Positions 42,085-52,400 of a stretch of 64,000 nucleotides of DNA are shown here, piece after piece (position 1 is the first letter of the stretch; every line of letters starts with the position of its first letter). The stretch spans positions 558,001 to 622,000 of the forward strand of contig NZ_RAQI01000001.1 in assembly GCF_003610465.1 (NCBI RefSeq). The letters run 5' to 3'. The notes under the pieces are model-generated. The model was not told the origin of the DNA, ran no database searches, and saw only the letters and a list, made by a program, of their open reading frames with translations. The position numbers and the translations under genes are program-made. The DNA is from Xenorhabdus ehlersii (lineage in GTDB: Bacteria; Pseudomonadota; Gammaproteobacteria; Enterobacterales; Enterobacteriaceae).

Positions 42085-42321
42085 TTATTGATAACGACTT
42101 AAGTGCTTAGGATAGAAAGCGTTTCCAGCGTGATACGTGATTTTTCCAGAAACTGCATCCCGTTTCATGGCAACAAAAGAAGAATTACTCAGATGCTCTG
42201 GTATTTGATGTGTGCTATCACTGGAAGCAGGATTAAGAAGAGAAATTTTTACTCTACGTTTAGAATTACTTAATTTATAAGACAAACCCAACAACCTTCT
42301 TGCAGCTCTATTACTTAACAT
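42085..42321 (-). CDS. Hypothetical small basic protein
   Basis: A 78-residue, Arg/Lys/Ser-rich, cytosolic-looking protein (MLSNRAARRLLGLSYKLSNSKRRVK...). A GGAG motif six bases before the ATG supports translation. No domain, signal or membrane segment is recognised. It lies alone between cysS and a long AT-rich gap. Confidence 0.45.
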   Translation of the reverse strand: MLSNRAARRLLGLSYKLSNSKRRVKISLLNPASSDSTHQIPEHLSNSSFVAMKRDAVSGKITYHAGNAFYPKHLSRYQ

Positions 42322-42736
42322 AATTAACTCCGTTTCAGTTGTACATAAGCTTCCCAGTATAGCGACTTATTAGAAAATTGATATGATTGTTTGTCAATAT
42401 ATTGTCAATTTCACATATCTTGCGAACTAAGATCAGATAACTCTGTAACCAGAAAAATGATATTATGGTGCTTATTTTTATCTGCTTGTACTATGGGACT
42501 CTTGGGGATCTTTATATTAGAATCAGTTGTAAATCATGATGGTAAGGATAACTGCCAATAATATTGGCCTTATTATTGACATTATATTGTCTAATATTTA
42601 TATATCACCTTATTCTGGTTTATATAAATCAGTGATAAAAAATAATAAAATTATATTTATGAAATAAAAGACAATACCTTAATACACAAGGTACTGTCTT
42701 TCTGAAAAGTATTAGTGGTAATGTTTACCTACTGAT
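42322..42736. other. AT-rich intergenic gap with ybcJ terminator
   Basis: No gene is visible in this 415-bp gap. At 42667-42701 the pair AAAGACAATACCTT and AAGGTACTGTCTTT forms a near-perfect 14-bp stem with one mismatch. On the minus strand it is followed by a T-rich tail, so it should terminate the folD-ybcJ transcript. Confidence 0.75.
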
Positions 42737-42952
42737 TTATTCTTCAACGCGAACAGATTCGCCATTAAAGGCAACAACTTTCCCGGCAGTAATTTTGCAG
42801 CGTTTGCGAGTTTCGAGTTGGCTATCAACTTGTACCAAACCTTCTGCAATCACGGATTTCGCCGTAGCACCACTCTCACACCATCCTTGAAATTTCAGCA
42901 AATCACATAACTCGACATAAGGGTGGCCATCTAAATAAAAAATTTCCATCAA
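42737..42952 (-). CDS. ybcJ: S4-domain RNA-binding protein YbcJ
   Basis: A 71-residue protein with a single S4 fold: a basic surface in [19 protein letters not shown]. The ends match E. coli YbcJ (70 residues). It overlaps the folD stop by four bases (translational coupling). Thought to bind RNA and possibly act in ribosome assembly; not proven. Confidence 0.93.
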   Translation of the reverse strand: MMEIFYLDGHPYVELCDLLKFQGWCESGATAKSVIAEGLVQVDSQLETRKRCKITAGKVVAFNGESVRVEE

Positions 42953-43824
42953 TAACCTTCAGTTGTATCTACATCATGATATTCCTCGCAAGCTTGCAAG
43001 GTATTTTGAATCAATGTTGCAACGGTCATCGGTCCGACACCACCAGGCACAGGGGAGATCCAACTGGCGCGTTCTGACGCCTTATCGAAATCCACATCAC
43101 CGATGACTTTGCCATTTTCCAGTCGATTAATGCCAACATCAACTACAATTGCACCCGGCTTAATCCATTCACCAGGAATAAAGTTTGGCTTACCAACAGC
43201 AACGACCAATAAATCTGCCTGCTCAACATGCTGACGTAAGTTTTTGGTAAAGCGATGCGTTACTGTAGTTGTACAGCCTGCCAACAGCAATTCAAGGCTC
43301 ATCGGGCGCCCAACGATATTAGAAGCGCCAATAATAACTGCATTTAGCCCATAGGTATTGATATTGCAGCGTTCAAGCAGGGTTACAATTCCACGGGGAG
43401 TACAAGGGCGCAGTTTCGGGGCGCGCTGGCACAGACGACCGATATTATAAGGGTGGAAACCATCCACATCCTTATCGGGATGAATGCGTTCCAGTACTTT
43501 GACATTATCAATGCCGGCAGGTAAAGGGAGTTGAACTAAAATACCATCGATTTGCGTATCGGTGTTCAGATCATCTATCAGGGAGAGTAATTCAGCTTCG
43601 CTGGTAGTATCAGGTAGGTCATAAGAACGGGACATAAACCCGACCTCTTCACAGGCGCGGCGTTTGCTGGCGACATAAATTTGAGAAGCAGGGTTTTCTC
43701 CCACTAAAACGACGGCAAGACCTGGCGCTCGTTTTCCGGCGGCAACACGCTGCCTGACTTTTTCTGCAACTTCGTTTCTGATTGTCTGCGCAATCGTTTT
43801 CCCATCAATAATTTTTGCTGACAT
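42949..43824 (-). CDS. folD: Bifunctional methylenetetrahydrofolate dehydrogenase/cyclohydrolase
   Basis: Interconverts methylene-, methenyl- and formyl-THF in one-carbon metabolism. The 291 residues (E. coli 288) carry the signature [18 protein letters not shown] catalytic segment with Tyr and Lys, the NADP-binding [15 protein letters not shown] stretch, and [14 protein letters not shown] near the C-terminus. It is transcribed away from argU, upstream of ybcJ. Confidence 0.96.
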   Translation of the reverse strand: MSAKIIDGKTIAQTIRNEVAEKVRQRVAAGKRAPGLAVVLVGENPASQIYVASKRRACEEVGFMSRSYDLPDTTSEAELLSLIDDLNTDTQIDGILVQLPLPAGIDNVKVLERIHPDKDVDGFHPYNIGRLCQRAPKLRPCTPRGIVTLLERCNINTYGLNAVIIGASNIVGRPMSLELLLAGCTTTVTHRFTKNLRQHVEQADLLVVAVGKPNFIPGEWIKPGAIVVDVGINRLENGKVIGDVDFDKASERASWISPVPGGVGPMTVATLIQNTLQACEEYHDVDTTEGY

Positions 43825-43935
43825 GTATTTAAGATTCCACTATCAAGTATAGGAATAGGGACTATTTTGTCAGAACATGAACCGCCTGTCAGTTTTATTA
43901 ATAATCATAAAATGAACATATGAGCGAAAAGGGCA

Positions 43936-43963
43936 TTGACTCATTCCATTATGCCCGTATAAT
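43936..43963 (+). promoter_or_regulatory. Sigma-70 promoter of argU
   Basis: TTGACT at 43936-43941 and a perfect TATAAT at 43958-43963, separated by 16 bp, about 50 bp upstream of the tRNA gene. A strong vegetative promoter typical of stable RNA genes. Confidence 0.8.
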
Positions 43964-44014
43964 CCGGTGCTGCATTAAGGCATTAATAATGTTTCTTATT
44001 CTATATACCATAAT

Positions 44015-44091
44015 GCGCCCTTAGCTCAGCTGGATAGAGCAACGGCCTTCTAAGCCGTAGGTCACAGGTTCGAATCCTGTAGGGCGTACCA
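44015..44091 (+). tRNA. argU: tRNA-Arg (anticodon TCT)
   Basis: A 77-base tRNA including encoded CCA. The acceptor stem is GCGCCCT with AGGGCGT (first pair G-U), the D-loop AGCTCAGCTGGATAGAGC, the anticodon loop CCTTCTAAG with anticodon TCT, and the T-arm CAGGTTCGAATCCTG. It is almost identical to E. coli argU and decodes the rare AGA codon. An integrase gene starts 164 bp downstream, so its 3' end is the probable attachment site of the island. Confidence 0.95.
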
Positions 44092-44254
44092 TCCATTCAT
44101 ATCGTAACGTCTTCCGAAGTCTACAAAATCCCAATAAATACGCAGTGTTGGCCTTTTTCCGTTCTCCTATAGTCTAGTAAGGTATGTTGAAATCTACGAT
44201 CTTATAGGGGTATATTTAGGGGTACATTCAGGTTCAATGAAGTGAGATACCCCC

Positions 44255-45469
44255 ATGAAGCTAACAGCCCGACAGGTGGACACTGCAAAGCCGAAAGAAA
44301 AACCCTACAAACTTGCAGATGGTGGCGGACTATATCTATTGATTAACCCTAATGGCTCTCGTTATTGGCGGTTAAAGTACCGGATCGCAGGTAAAGAAAA
44401 ATTGCTCGCATTAGGGGTATACCCTGAAATCTCCCTTGCCGAAGCGCGAACCAAGAGAAATGATGCGCGGCGGACATTATCGGGTGGTAATGATCCGATA
44501 GAGGAAAAGAAAGCGGAGAAGGCAGCCAAAGTATTTGCGGTCAACAATAGTTTTGAATCTATAGCTATTGAGTGGCACGAGTATAAACGCCCAAACTGGT
44601 CACAAGGGTATGCCGAAGACATTCTAGAATATCTGAAAAAAGACATCTTCCCGTATATTGGTAAACGTGCTGTTACCGAGATTAAACCTGCTGAAATGCT
44701 GGCTGTGCTCCGAAAAATGGAGCAACGCGGCGTTTTGGATAAATTGAAAAAAACCAGACAGGCCTGTCGGCAAATCTTCACCTATGCCGTTATTACCGGA
44801 CGGGCAGAGTTCAATCCCGTTACTGATCTTGCCAGCGCACTCAAAGCTCCCAAGCAAAAACACTTCCCACACCTTTTAGCCGACCAGATGAATGATTTCC
44901 TCATCGCCTTGAGTGGTTATAGTGGTAGCCAAGTGACGCAATCAGCGACCCGTATGCTGATGCTGACCGGAGTACGTACTATTGAGCTGAGAGAATCGGA
45001 ATGGACTGAATTCGATTTTGATAACGATCTCTGGCAAATCCCCGCCGAGCGAATGAAAATGCGCCGCCCTCATATTGTCCCACTGTCAAATCAGGTTAAA
45101 GGCATTCTTATTAAACTGCATGAGATTACAGGACGCGGAAAATACGTTTTCCCCGGTCGTAACGATGCGGGTAAGCCAATGAGTGAGGCAGCTATCAATC
45201 AGGTTATTAAGCGAATTGGTTATGACGGACAGGCAACAGGCCACGGCTTCCGCCATACCATGAGTACCATCCTACATGAACAAGGCTATAACACAGCTTG
45301 GATTGAAACTCAGCTTGCTCATGTTGACAAGAACAGCATTCGTGGTACTTACAACCACGCTCAGTATCTGGATGGTCGCCGGGAAATGCTGCAATGGTAT
45401 GCGGATCATATGGAGATGCTGGAACGAGGCGAAAATGTGCTGATTGGAAAATTTGGCAAAAGGGCGTAA
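44255..45469 (+). CDS. P4-type tyrosine integrase at argU
   Basis: A 404-residue site-specific recombinase of the P4/CP4-57 group. The N-terminal DUF4102 arm-binding domain (about 1-90) begins MKLTARQVDTAKPKEKPYKL. The catalytic residues appear intact: R241 (TGVRTIEL), H330/R333 (GHGFRH), H356 (QLAHVDK) and nucleophile Y366. Its place next to the tRNA 3' end is the classic layout of an integrative island. Probably still functional. Confidence 0.94.
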   Translation: MKLTARQVDTAKPKEKPYKLADGGGLYLLINPNGSRYWRLKYRIAGKEKLLALGVYPEISLAEARTKRNDARRTLSGGNDPIEEKKAEKAAKVFAVNNSFESIAIEWHEYKRPNWSQGYAEDILEYLKKDIFPYIGKRAVTEIKPAEMLAVLRKMEQRGVLDKLKKTRQACRQIFTYAVITGRAEFNPVTDLASALKAPKQKHFPHLLADQMNDFLIALSGYSGSQVTQSATRMLMLTGVRTIELRESEWTEFDFDNDLWQIPAERMKMRRPHIVPLSNQVKGILIKLHEITGRGKYVFPGRNDAGKPMSEAAINQVIKRIGYDGQATGHGFRHTMSTILHEQGYNTAWIETQLAHVDKNSIRGTYNHAQYLDGRREMLQWYADHMEMLERGENVLIGKFGKRA

Positions 45470-45685
45470 ATATATGATGTTTTTTTACGCAAGTGTGACC
45501 GTGACACACGAGCTTATTTTTTATACATAATGCCAATTCAAAGCCAAAATTTCCTGAAAAAATAAATTCAACAAATTGGAAAAACAATTAACGCTGTTCA
45601 TTTAGTCTTGCTTTTTAAATAATCCGCCTGTCATCAAATAACGTCCACAATGAGCGCCCAAGGACTCGGTAACAGGAGAAAAAAT

Positions 45686-45892
45686 ATGACAATGACAGCA
45701 CCGAAGGAAAACCTTATCCGTTTGCCGGAAGTTCAACGCAGAACGGGTTATAGCAAAGCGTGGATCTACAAACTGATTAGTGCCGGAGAGTTTCCTAAAC
45801 AAGTCAAACTCGGCTCCCGCTCCGTCGCCTTTATTGAATCAGAAATTGATAACTGGATTGCGCAGCGGATCGCGGAATCGCGAGCGGCATAA
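45686..45892 (+). CDS. AlpA-family regulatory protein
   Basis: A 68-residue MerR-like winged-helix protein (LIRLPEVQRRTGYSKAWIYK...) with the AlpA/Ogr pattern. It is a typical small regulator of P4-like islands, often acting on integrase expression or excision. The ATG at 45686 has AGGAG upstream. The frame extends 12 codons further to 45650, without support. Confidence 0.88.
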   Translation: MTMTAPKENLIRLPEVQRRTGYSKAWIYKLISAGEFPKQVKLGSRSVAFIESEIDNWIAQRIAESRAA

Positions 45893-45996
45893 CATAGAAA
45901 AGAACATGGCATAAGAAAAGTAATATAAAAAGCAACGCCCCAGAGTGCGCGAACACATCTGAGGCGTCTGACCAACAACCGTTAAATGAGGTAACG

Positions 45997-48438
45997 ATGA
46001 TGGCTGATATACAGCATACCCAAACTCACCCTAAATTTATATCCTCAGATATCACAGGCAACCAGAAACCGCTTGATCTGATCCAGACCGTGAAAAAATC
46101 CGCTATGTATCATTGGGAAAACCTATTGCCTGCCTGTGGCATCAATATCCCGGCAAAGGGAAAACATGGTGCTTGTCCTGTCTGCGGTGGCACCGACCGT
46201 TTTCACTTTATTGATGATCACCATCATGGCAACTGGCATTGTCGCCAGTGTGATACCCCGAACTATGGTGATGGACTGGATTTAGTGGCAAGAACCAAAG
46301 GAATTTCCATCACTGAGGCAGCAAAAATCATTGCAGGCGTACTGGCATTGCCTTTGCCAGAACCCAAGTCCGCCAGAGAAACCATTCAAACTACGCAGTC
46401 AATTGCCGAAAAAGTGGCATCACTAATGGCGCAAACTGTCGCTGGTCAATCGCCCTATCTGGCTGCAAAAGGGCTGGATTTTCCTAATCAGCGGCTATTG
46501 CTCAATAATTCGACTTTGTTGGCACTGACAACACTGGATAAAAAAGTAACAGGTGCACAAATTATCGAACCCAATGGAGAGAAAAAATTACTGTCCGGCA
46601 GCCAGAAAAAAGGCGCATTTATTGCTCTGTCAGAGCTGGAAGCGTTCCCTGACACAGTGATTATTACCGAGGGCTATGCTACGGCACTTACAGTTAGCCA
46701 GCTTTATAAAGGCACTGTTCTGGCAGCATTGGATGCTGGCAATTTATCTTCGGTTGCCAACGCTGTTCGGGAACGTTGGTCAGGTACAAAAATTATTATT
46801 GCAGCAGATAATGACTGGCATCATCCCGACGAGCTGGATAAGAATGGTAAACCGAAAGTGAATATCGGCAGGATTTCAGCAGAAAAAGCTGCTATTGCGG
46901 TTAGTGGTTGGGTTACGTTACCACCGACAGAGTACAAAGCTGACTGGGACGATTATCGACGACAACATGATGTGGAAAGGGCAAAGCTGGCCTTTTCTCA
47001 GGGGCTTTATCGACCAACATCAACCAAGAAAAAAACAGCCACTCAGCCCAATGATAGTGAATCTTCAAAACTGACATTATGCCAAATGGGAGCCAGTCAG
47101 CGCGGAGAAGTATTACTGGCGCGTTATGATAGTGATTTAGCGCTGGATGGCGCTTCGGAAACCGTGCATCACTATGACGGCATTGTCTGGCGTCCGGTCA
47201 GTGACCGCGATTTAAAACGGGAAATGGTCGCAGCCTTTATGGAAGAAAAATTGCCGTACTCACCACATGGTATCAGTTCTGCGGTGGATGCCCTGAAATT
47301 GCAGCTTCCTATGATGCAGCCACCAGAATGCCATTTAATCGGATTCAGTAACGGCGTGTTTGACCTGAAAACGTGCCAATTCCGGCCTCATCGCAAACAT
47401 GACTGGTTGCTACTGGCGAATGACGTTGAATTCAATTCCCCTGCTTCGGGGGAAACTCTGAAAAATCATGCCCCGCAGTTCTGGCGCTGGCTCAATCGAG
47501 CAACAGCCAATTGTGAGAATAAGTTTGAGCGGGTACTGGCAGCCCTGTTTATGGTTCTGGCAAACCGTTACGACTGGCAGTTGTTTCTGGAAATCACCGG
47601 TGCTGGAGGCAGTGGCAAAAGCATCCTTGCTGAAATCTGTTCAATGCTGGCCGGCAAAGGCAACACTGTTTCTGCGAGTATGGCTGCACTGGAAAACCCA
47701 CGGGAACGGGCACTGATTGTGGGATATTCGTTGATTATCCTGCCAGATCAAACTCGCTATGTGGGCGATGGCTCCGGCATCAAAGCCATTACAGGCGGGG
47801 ATGAAGTCGCTATCGACCCGAAGCATAAACAACCTTATTCAACCCGCATTCCTGCTGTGGTACTGGCGGTGAATAATAATGCCATGAGTTTCAGCGATCG
47901 CAGTGGTGGCGTATCACGGCGTCGGGTAATCTTCAATTTTTCCGAAGTCGTACCGGAGAGTGAACGTGATCCATTGTTGCGAGATAAAATCGCAGCAGAA
48001 TTGCCCGTGATTATCCGGCATCTCCTGCATCGGTTCGCTGACCCACAAACTGCAAGGCGTTTACTGACTGAGCAACAGAAGTCAGAAGAAGCACTGGATA
48101 TCAAACGTGGCACAGATCCACTGGTCGATTTTTGCGGCTACCTGATTGCATCCGATGAAGCTGACGGCCTGTTAATCGGTAATGCAGAGATTGTGCCGTT
48201 CAATCCCCGCAAGTACCTTTATCATGCCTACCTTGCCTATATGAAAGGTAATAACCTGAATAAACCTGTTTCCGTAACCCGCTTTGGTATGGATATGCCG
48301 GGCGCACTGGCGGAGTACAGTCAGCATTACCTGCGTAAGAAAAGCAAATACGGCATTCGTAGCAATCTGAACCTGAATATCGACACGGCTATTGAATGGA
48401 TGCCAAAACTGGCAAGGGATAACCTGCCAGAAGAATAA
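45997..48438 (+). CDS. P4-alpha-like primase-helicase
   Basis: A replication initiator of 813 residues. The N-terminal zinc-binding primase motif is CPVCGGTDRFHF...WHCRQC (about 59-85). A Toprim-like region (about 210-300, VIITEGYATALT and IIIAADND) follows. The C-terminal superfamily 3 helicase has Walker A GAGGSGKS (535-542) and a VLAVNNN sensor. GAGG lies five bases before the ATG. In P4-like elements this protein recognises iterons of the TGTTCACC type, which are present just downstream. Confidence 0.92.
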   Translation: MMADIQHTQTHPKFISSDITGNQKPLDLIQTVKKSAMYHWENLLPACGINIPAKGKHGACPVCGGTDRFHFIDDHHHGNWHCRQCDTPNYGDGLDLVARTKGISITEAAKIIAGVLALPLPEPKSARETIQTTQSIAEKVASLMAQTVAGQSPYLAAKGLDFPNQRLLLNNSTLLALTTLDKKVTGAQIIEPNGEKKLLSGSQKKGAFIALSELEAFPDTVIITEGYATALTVSQLYKGTVLAALDAGNLSSVANAVRERWSGTKIIIAADNDWHHPDELDKNGKPKVNIGRISAEKAAIAVSGWVTLPPTEYKADWDDYRRQHDVERAKLAFSQGLYRPTSTKKKTATQPNDSESSKLTLCQMGASQRGEVLLARYDSDLALDGASETVHHYDGIVWRPVSDRDLKREMVAAFMEEKLPYSPHGISSAVDALKLQLPMMQPPECHLIGFSNGVFDLKTCQFRPHRKHDWLLLANDVEFNSPASGETLKNHAPQFWRWLNRATANCENKFERVLAALFMVLANRYDWQLFLEITGAGGSGKSILAEICSMLAGKGNTVSASMAALENPRERALIVGYSLIILPDQTRYVGDGSGIKAITGGDEVAIDPKHKQPYSTRIPAVVLAVNNNAMSFSDRSGGVSRRRVIFNFSEVVPESERDPLLRDKIAAELPVIIRHLLHRFADPQTARRLLTEQQKSEEALDIKRGTDPLVDFCGYLIASDEADGLLIGNAEIVPFNPRKYLYHAYLAYMKGNNLNKPVSVTRFGMDMPGALAEYSQHYLRKKSKYGIRSNLNLNIDTAIEWMPKLARDNLPEE

Positions 48439-48481
48439 TTTCTTTCTTTATTGATGATAATTTTCAAAGAAATATAAAAAG

Positions 48482-48700
48482 TATTCACTACTGTTCACCT
48501 TGTAATTTAAACATATATATCAATACATTATAGGGTGAATAGTTATTTTTAAACTGTTCACAAGTCTTCATCACTATTCACCTTTTCCTGATTTGAAGGT
48601 GAATGGTTGGTGAAGAGTGGTGATGAGTTTGATTTCAAGTTATCACCATTTAACAACATGAATTTAAATGAAAATATTAATAGGTGAATAGGGTGAACAG
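48482..48700. repeat. P4-like iteron cluster, possible replication origin
   Basis: At least eight copies of TGTTCACC or its complement GGTGAACA and close variants lie within 220 bp. Exact copies are at 48492-48499 and 48692-48699. Variants are at 48534, 48555, 48575, 48598, 48609 and 48683. Phage P4 alpha protein binds the octamer TGTTCACC, and the primase gene ends just upstream. The intervening sequence is AT-rich. The origin function is inferred. Confidence 0.65.
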
Positions 48701-48772
48701 TTTTATCCCTAATTCTTTAGGGGATGGGGGTAAGTGAAAAGTTTTTTCTGGCAGGTGTTTTTTCAGCTCTCT

Positions 48773-48806
48773 GGGTTATCGGGGTAATGCATTAGCCCGG
48801 TAACCC
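48773..48806. repeat. Near-perfect 34-bp palindrome
   Basis: GGGTTATCGGGG and GCCCGGTAACCC flank the self-complementary centre TAATGCATTA, so almost the whole 34 bp folds on itself with two mismatched pairs. It lies 70 bp past the iterons, in a 580-bp gap without genes that runs to the Eag chaperone gene. It could be a terminator, a protein site or part of the origin. Confidence 0.6.
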
Positions 48807-49020
48807 GGAGAAGACAAGCGCAGCGCGTCAGGATGATTTTAATCTGTTGTATTACGTGAAATTAAAATTATGTAATTAACTGATTTTATTTTAGAAGAGA
48901 AGTTAATCACAATTTTCCTTATAGACTCTTATTCGCTCTGGAATGCGTAAGTGGTGACGTTATATTCTGCTTCATTAATGTGCTAATAACATGTCCCTAT
49001 CATCAATGAGGCAAGGAAAT

Positions 49021-49446
49021 ATGGAAACACGCTCGCGTTGTCAGTTTACTGAAGGCAGCATCACCATACCGGAAGGTTATCAGGAACAGACCGTCAATAT
49101 TATCATCGCGCACAATGTTCCCGCATTGAATATCAGCCGCGACCAGTTAAATGAAGGGGAAGATTTAGCTGGTTATATCACCCGCCAGAAAACGTTGTTG
49201 AAAAACGGTCTGCGAGACTGGCAGCTCCTTGAAGAACAACCCGCCATATTAGGTGACAACTTGCTGCAAGGCCATTTGTTGCTTTCACGTTATCGCCCCA
49301 AGAAAGGGCAACAGGTCTATCAGTGTCAGGCGGTATTTCTGCGGGATGAGAAAAAGGTGCTGATTTTTACCCTGTCATCCCAGCAGGCATTTACGGGATC
49401 ACAGCGGCAGTGGCTGGATGACTGCCTGAAAAGTTTTCAGTTCTAG
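49021..49446 (+). CDS. Eag-type type VI effector chaperone (DUF1795/DcrB-like)
   Basis: A 141-residue DUF1795 protein from METRSRCQFTEGSITIPEGY, with AAGGAAAT upstream of the ATG. The frame extends ten codons to 48991 without support. DUF1795 (EagR/EagT) chaperones bind the hydrophobic N-terminal helices of PAAR-containing Rhs effectors and stabilise them before loading on VgrG. It lies 12 bp upstream of such an effector, so the pairing is clear from context. Confidence 0.88.
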   Translation: METRSRCQFTEGSITIPEGYQEQTVNIIIAHNVPALNISRDQLNEGEDLAGYITRQKTLLKNGLRDWQLLEEQPAILGDNLLQGHLLLSRYRPKKGQQVYQCQAVFLRDEKKVLIFTLSSQQAFTGSQRQWLDDCLKSFQF

Positions 49447-49458
49447 GGAGAGAATATT

Positions 49459-52400
49459 ATGCCAGAAGCGGCAAGGCTTGGGGATACGATAGGTCATTCC
49501 AGTGCAATGGCCGGGTTAGTTGCAGGTACGATTATTGGTTCATTGATTTCAGCCGCAGGCGGGATTGCCGCAGGTTTTCTTTTTGTGGCTGGAGTAGCCG
49601 CCTCCTGTGTCGGGGTTGGTGTTTTGTTGATCGGCCTTTCCATTGCGGTGGGAATGGCAGCAGGTTCGTTAGGGAATATGGCACGCGATGCCTGTGTTTC
49701 GGCAGGTGCTTCGTCACGAAGTCCCAGCGGAACCATTACCAGTGGTTCCACGAATGTTCTTATCAATAATAAACCGGCTGCAATCGCAAAACGAAGTATG
49801 GTGGTTTGTAGCAAAGAGATCGGTCCCCGCCAGATGGCACAAGGCTCTGATTCCGTCTTCATTAATGGATTACCTGCCTCACGGGTAGGAGATAAAACGA
49901 CCTGTGATGCGGCCGTAATGACGGGTTCTTCAAATGTTATTATTGGTGGAGGAACAAAGACAGAAGCAAAAATTACTCCAGAAATTCCCCAATTGGCTTA
50001 TAACATCTCAGACGCAACTATGTTTTTGGCTGGATTTACCAGTTTCGGTGGAGCAGCATATAAGGCATTAGGTGCATTGCCAAAGCTGTTCAGTAAAATC
50101 CCGAATGCAGCCAAAATTAGTAAGACTCTTTGCCGATTAAGTAATTTAGCGGTTGGTGCTTCACTTGTAGGTATCATGTCAAGACCAGTTGAAGTCATTG
50201 CCGGTCAGAAATTCCTTAATGACGACGATGAATTGGATTTTGTTTTTGAAGCTGAATTCCCGTTGTACTGGCAGCGTAGCTATTTGAGCAGTTATCAGTA
50301 TGACAGTGTGCTGGGGCAGGGCTGGAATCTGTTCTGGGAAAGTCGATTAACTCGCGTGGAAGAAGGTATTCTCTGGCGTAATTTATCCGGGGATATTATC
50401 CCGTTCCCGGATGTACCGGAAGGCCATTGCTGTTTCTGCCCTGATGCACAAAGCTGGCTGATACACACCGAAGGCGGAGAATGGGAAATCCATGATGCAG
50501 GTGAGCTGGTTTATTACTATATCGCCTTTGATAATGATGGTATCAGCCGGTTAAGCCATATCCGTGATAATGTCGGCAATGAACAGCGGTTCCATTACAA
50601 CGACCAGCATCAGATGATTAATATCACGGGGTGCGGTGGAATGAATCTGCACTGTGATTATGCAGTCATAGAAATCGATGGCAAAACGGTTTCCCGATTA
50701 AGCAGGGTCTGGCGGGAGCTGTATAACGGTCAGCGCATTCGCCTTTGTCACTATGATTATGATGACAATGCCCGTCTTGTTGGCATCAATCACCGCAGTG
50801 ACCATTTCCAACGTCAATTCGGCTGGACAGATCACGGCATCATGGCGTGGCATGTGGACAAACGTGGCCTGCGCTGTGATTATGAATGGGAACTGACCGA
50901 AGATGGGCTATGGCGCGTTATCAGCCAGAAAACCAATGAGGGTGCAAGTTACCGACTGGATTATGATGATAAAAATCTGATCCGCACCGCACACTGGTAT
51001 GATGGTTCCCACTCCATCTGGGCACTCAACGAAGAACATCAGATTATTCACTGTGTTGATCGTAATGGGACTGAGCACCATATCTTATGGGATGAATTCG
51101 GTCTGCCAAACGGATACAAAGATGCTGAAGGTCATACCCGGCAGGGAGAATGGGATAAATTCGGCCGTCTCCTGAGTCTGACCGATGGCAACGGTGACAA
51201 AACGCAGTGGCAATATCAAAATGACACTGACAGATTGACTTTTATTTTCTGGCCGAATGGTGCAGAAATGTCGCTGGATTATGATGAATTCGGTCGCCTA
51301 ATCAGTGAAACCTCACCACTTAAGCAAACCATTCTTTTTCATTACAGCCCAAATACCCTACGGCCTTATCAACGCATTGATGCCAAAGGCGGAGAAAGCC
51401 GTTTTATGTGGAATGGTCAGGGGCAGTTGATCCGCCATACCGACTGTTCAGGCCAGAGCAGCGACTGGCAGTACGACAATGAGAATCGGCTGAGCCGCTT
51501 TACTAATGCCCTGATGGAAGCTGTCCGCTATAGCTATAACGATGATGGTCAGTTGGTGCTTGTTACCTATCCCGATGGTTCAACAGAGCAGATGAACTGG
51601 GATAGTGCCGATCAACTTATTCATCACCAGCGTAATGAGAATGTCTCTCATGCTTGGGAATACAACACATTAGGACAAATCGTCTGTACAACAGACCGCC
51701 TGCAACGGCAGGTTCGTTACCAATACAGTCCCGAAGGGCATCTGGTGCAGATTGAGAATGCTAATGGTGGCCGTTATCTGTTGAATCGTGATGCTGAAGG
51801 GCGCTTGATTGAAGAAATTCGCCCTGACGATACATTGATCCAGTATGAATACAATATTGCTGGTTTGTTGAGTACTGAAAAACGGATGGGAGATCGAGTA
51901 TTTCGGCAACCAGTGCGCCCGGTTTATCTGCATTACGATGCGGCGGGTAATCTTATCAAAAGGGAAACTGATACCGACAGCTACCAGTATCAGTGGGATA
52001 ATATGGGGCGTTTGTTGGAAGCGAATCGTGTTCCTAATGCCTCCGGGAAACAGTTAGGATTGCTTCCGAATACGATTAGCTTTGAATATGATATGCTGGG
52101 GCGCGTGATTAGGGAGCAGAACGGCGAGGACGTGACCCAGTTCAGTTATGATGAAATGGATAATCTGACTGAATTGACTCTTCCGCAGGGTGATACTCTG
52201 CGTTGGCTCTACTATGGTTCCGGTCATCTCAGCGCTATTCGCCATAATCAACAGATGATTACGGAATTTGAACGTGACAACCTGCATCGTGAAACCTGCC
52301 GGACACAAGGTAAATTATTTCAGTTTCGTGAATATGATCCATTAGGACGTCGCATCAGCCAATACAGCGTCAGGGATAAATCAGCATCCATCGAACAGGG

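Noticed and set aside
48482..48700. CRISPR array
   Set aside because: The repeats are 8-bp, present in both orientations and irregularly spaced, which fits iterons, not CRISPR repeats.
49494..49862. 122-residue antisense frame over the PAAR domain
   Set aside because: Low-complexity reading of the Gly/Ala-rich coding strand, not a gene.
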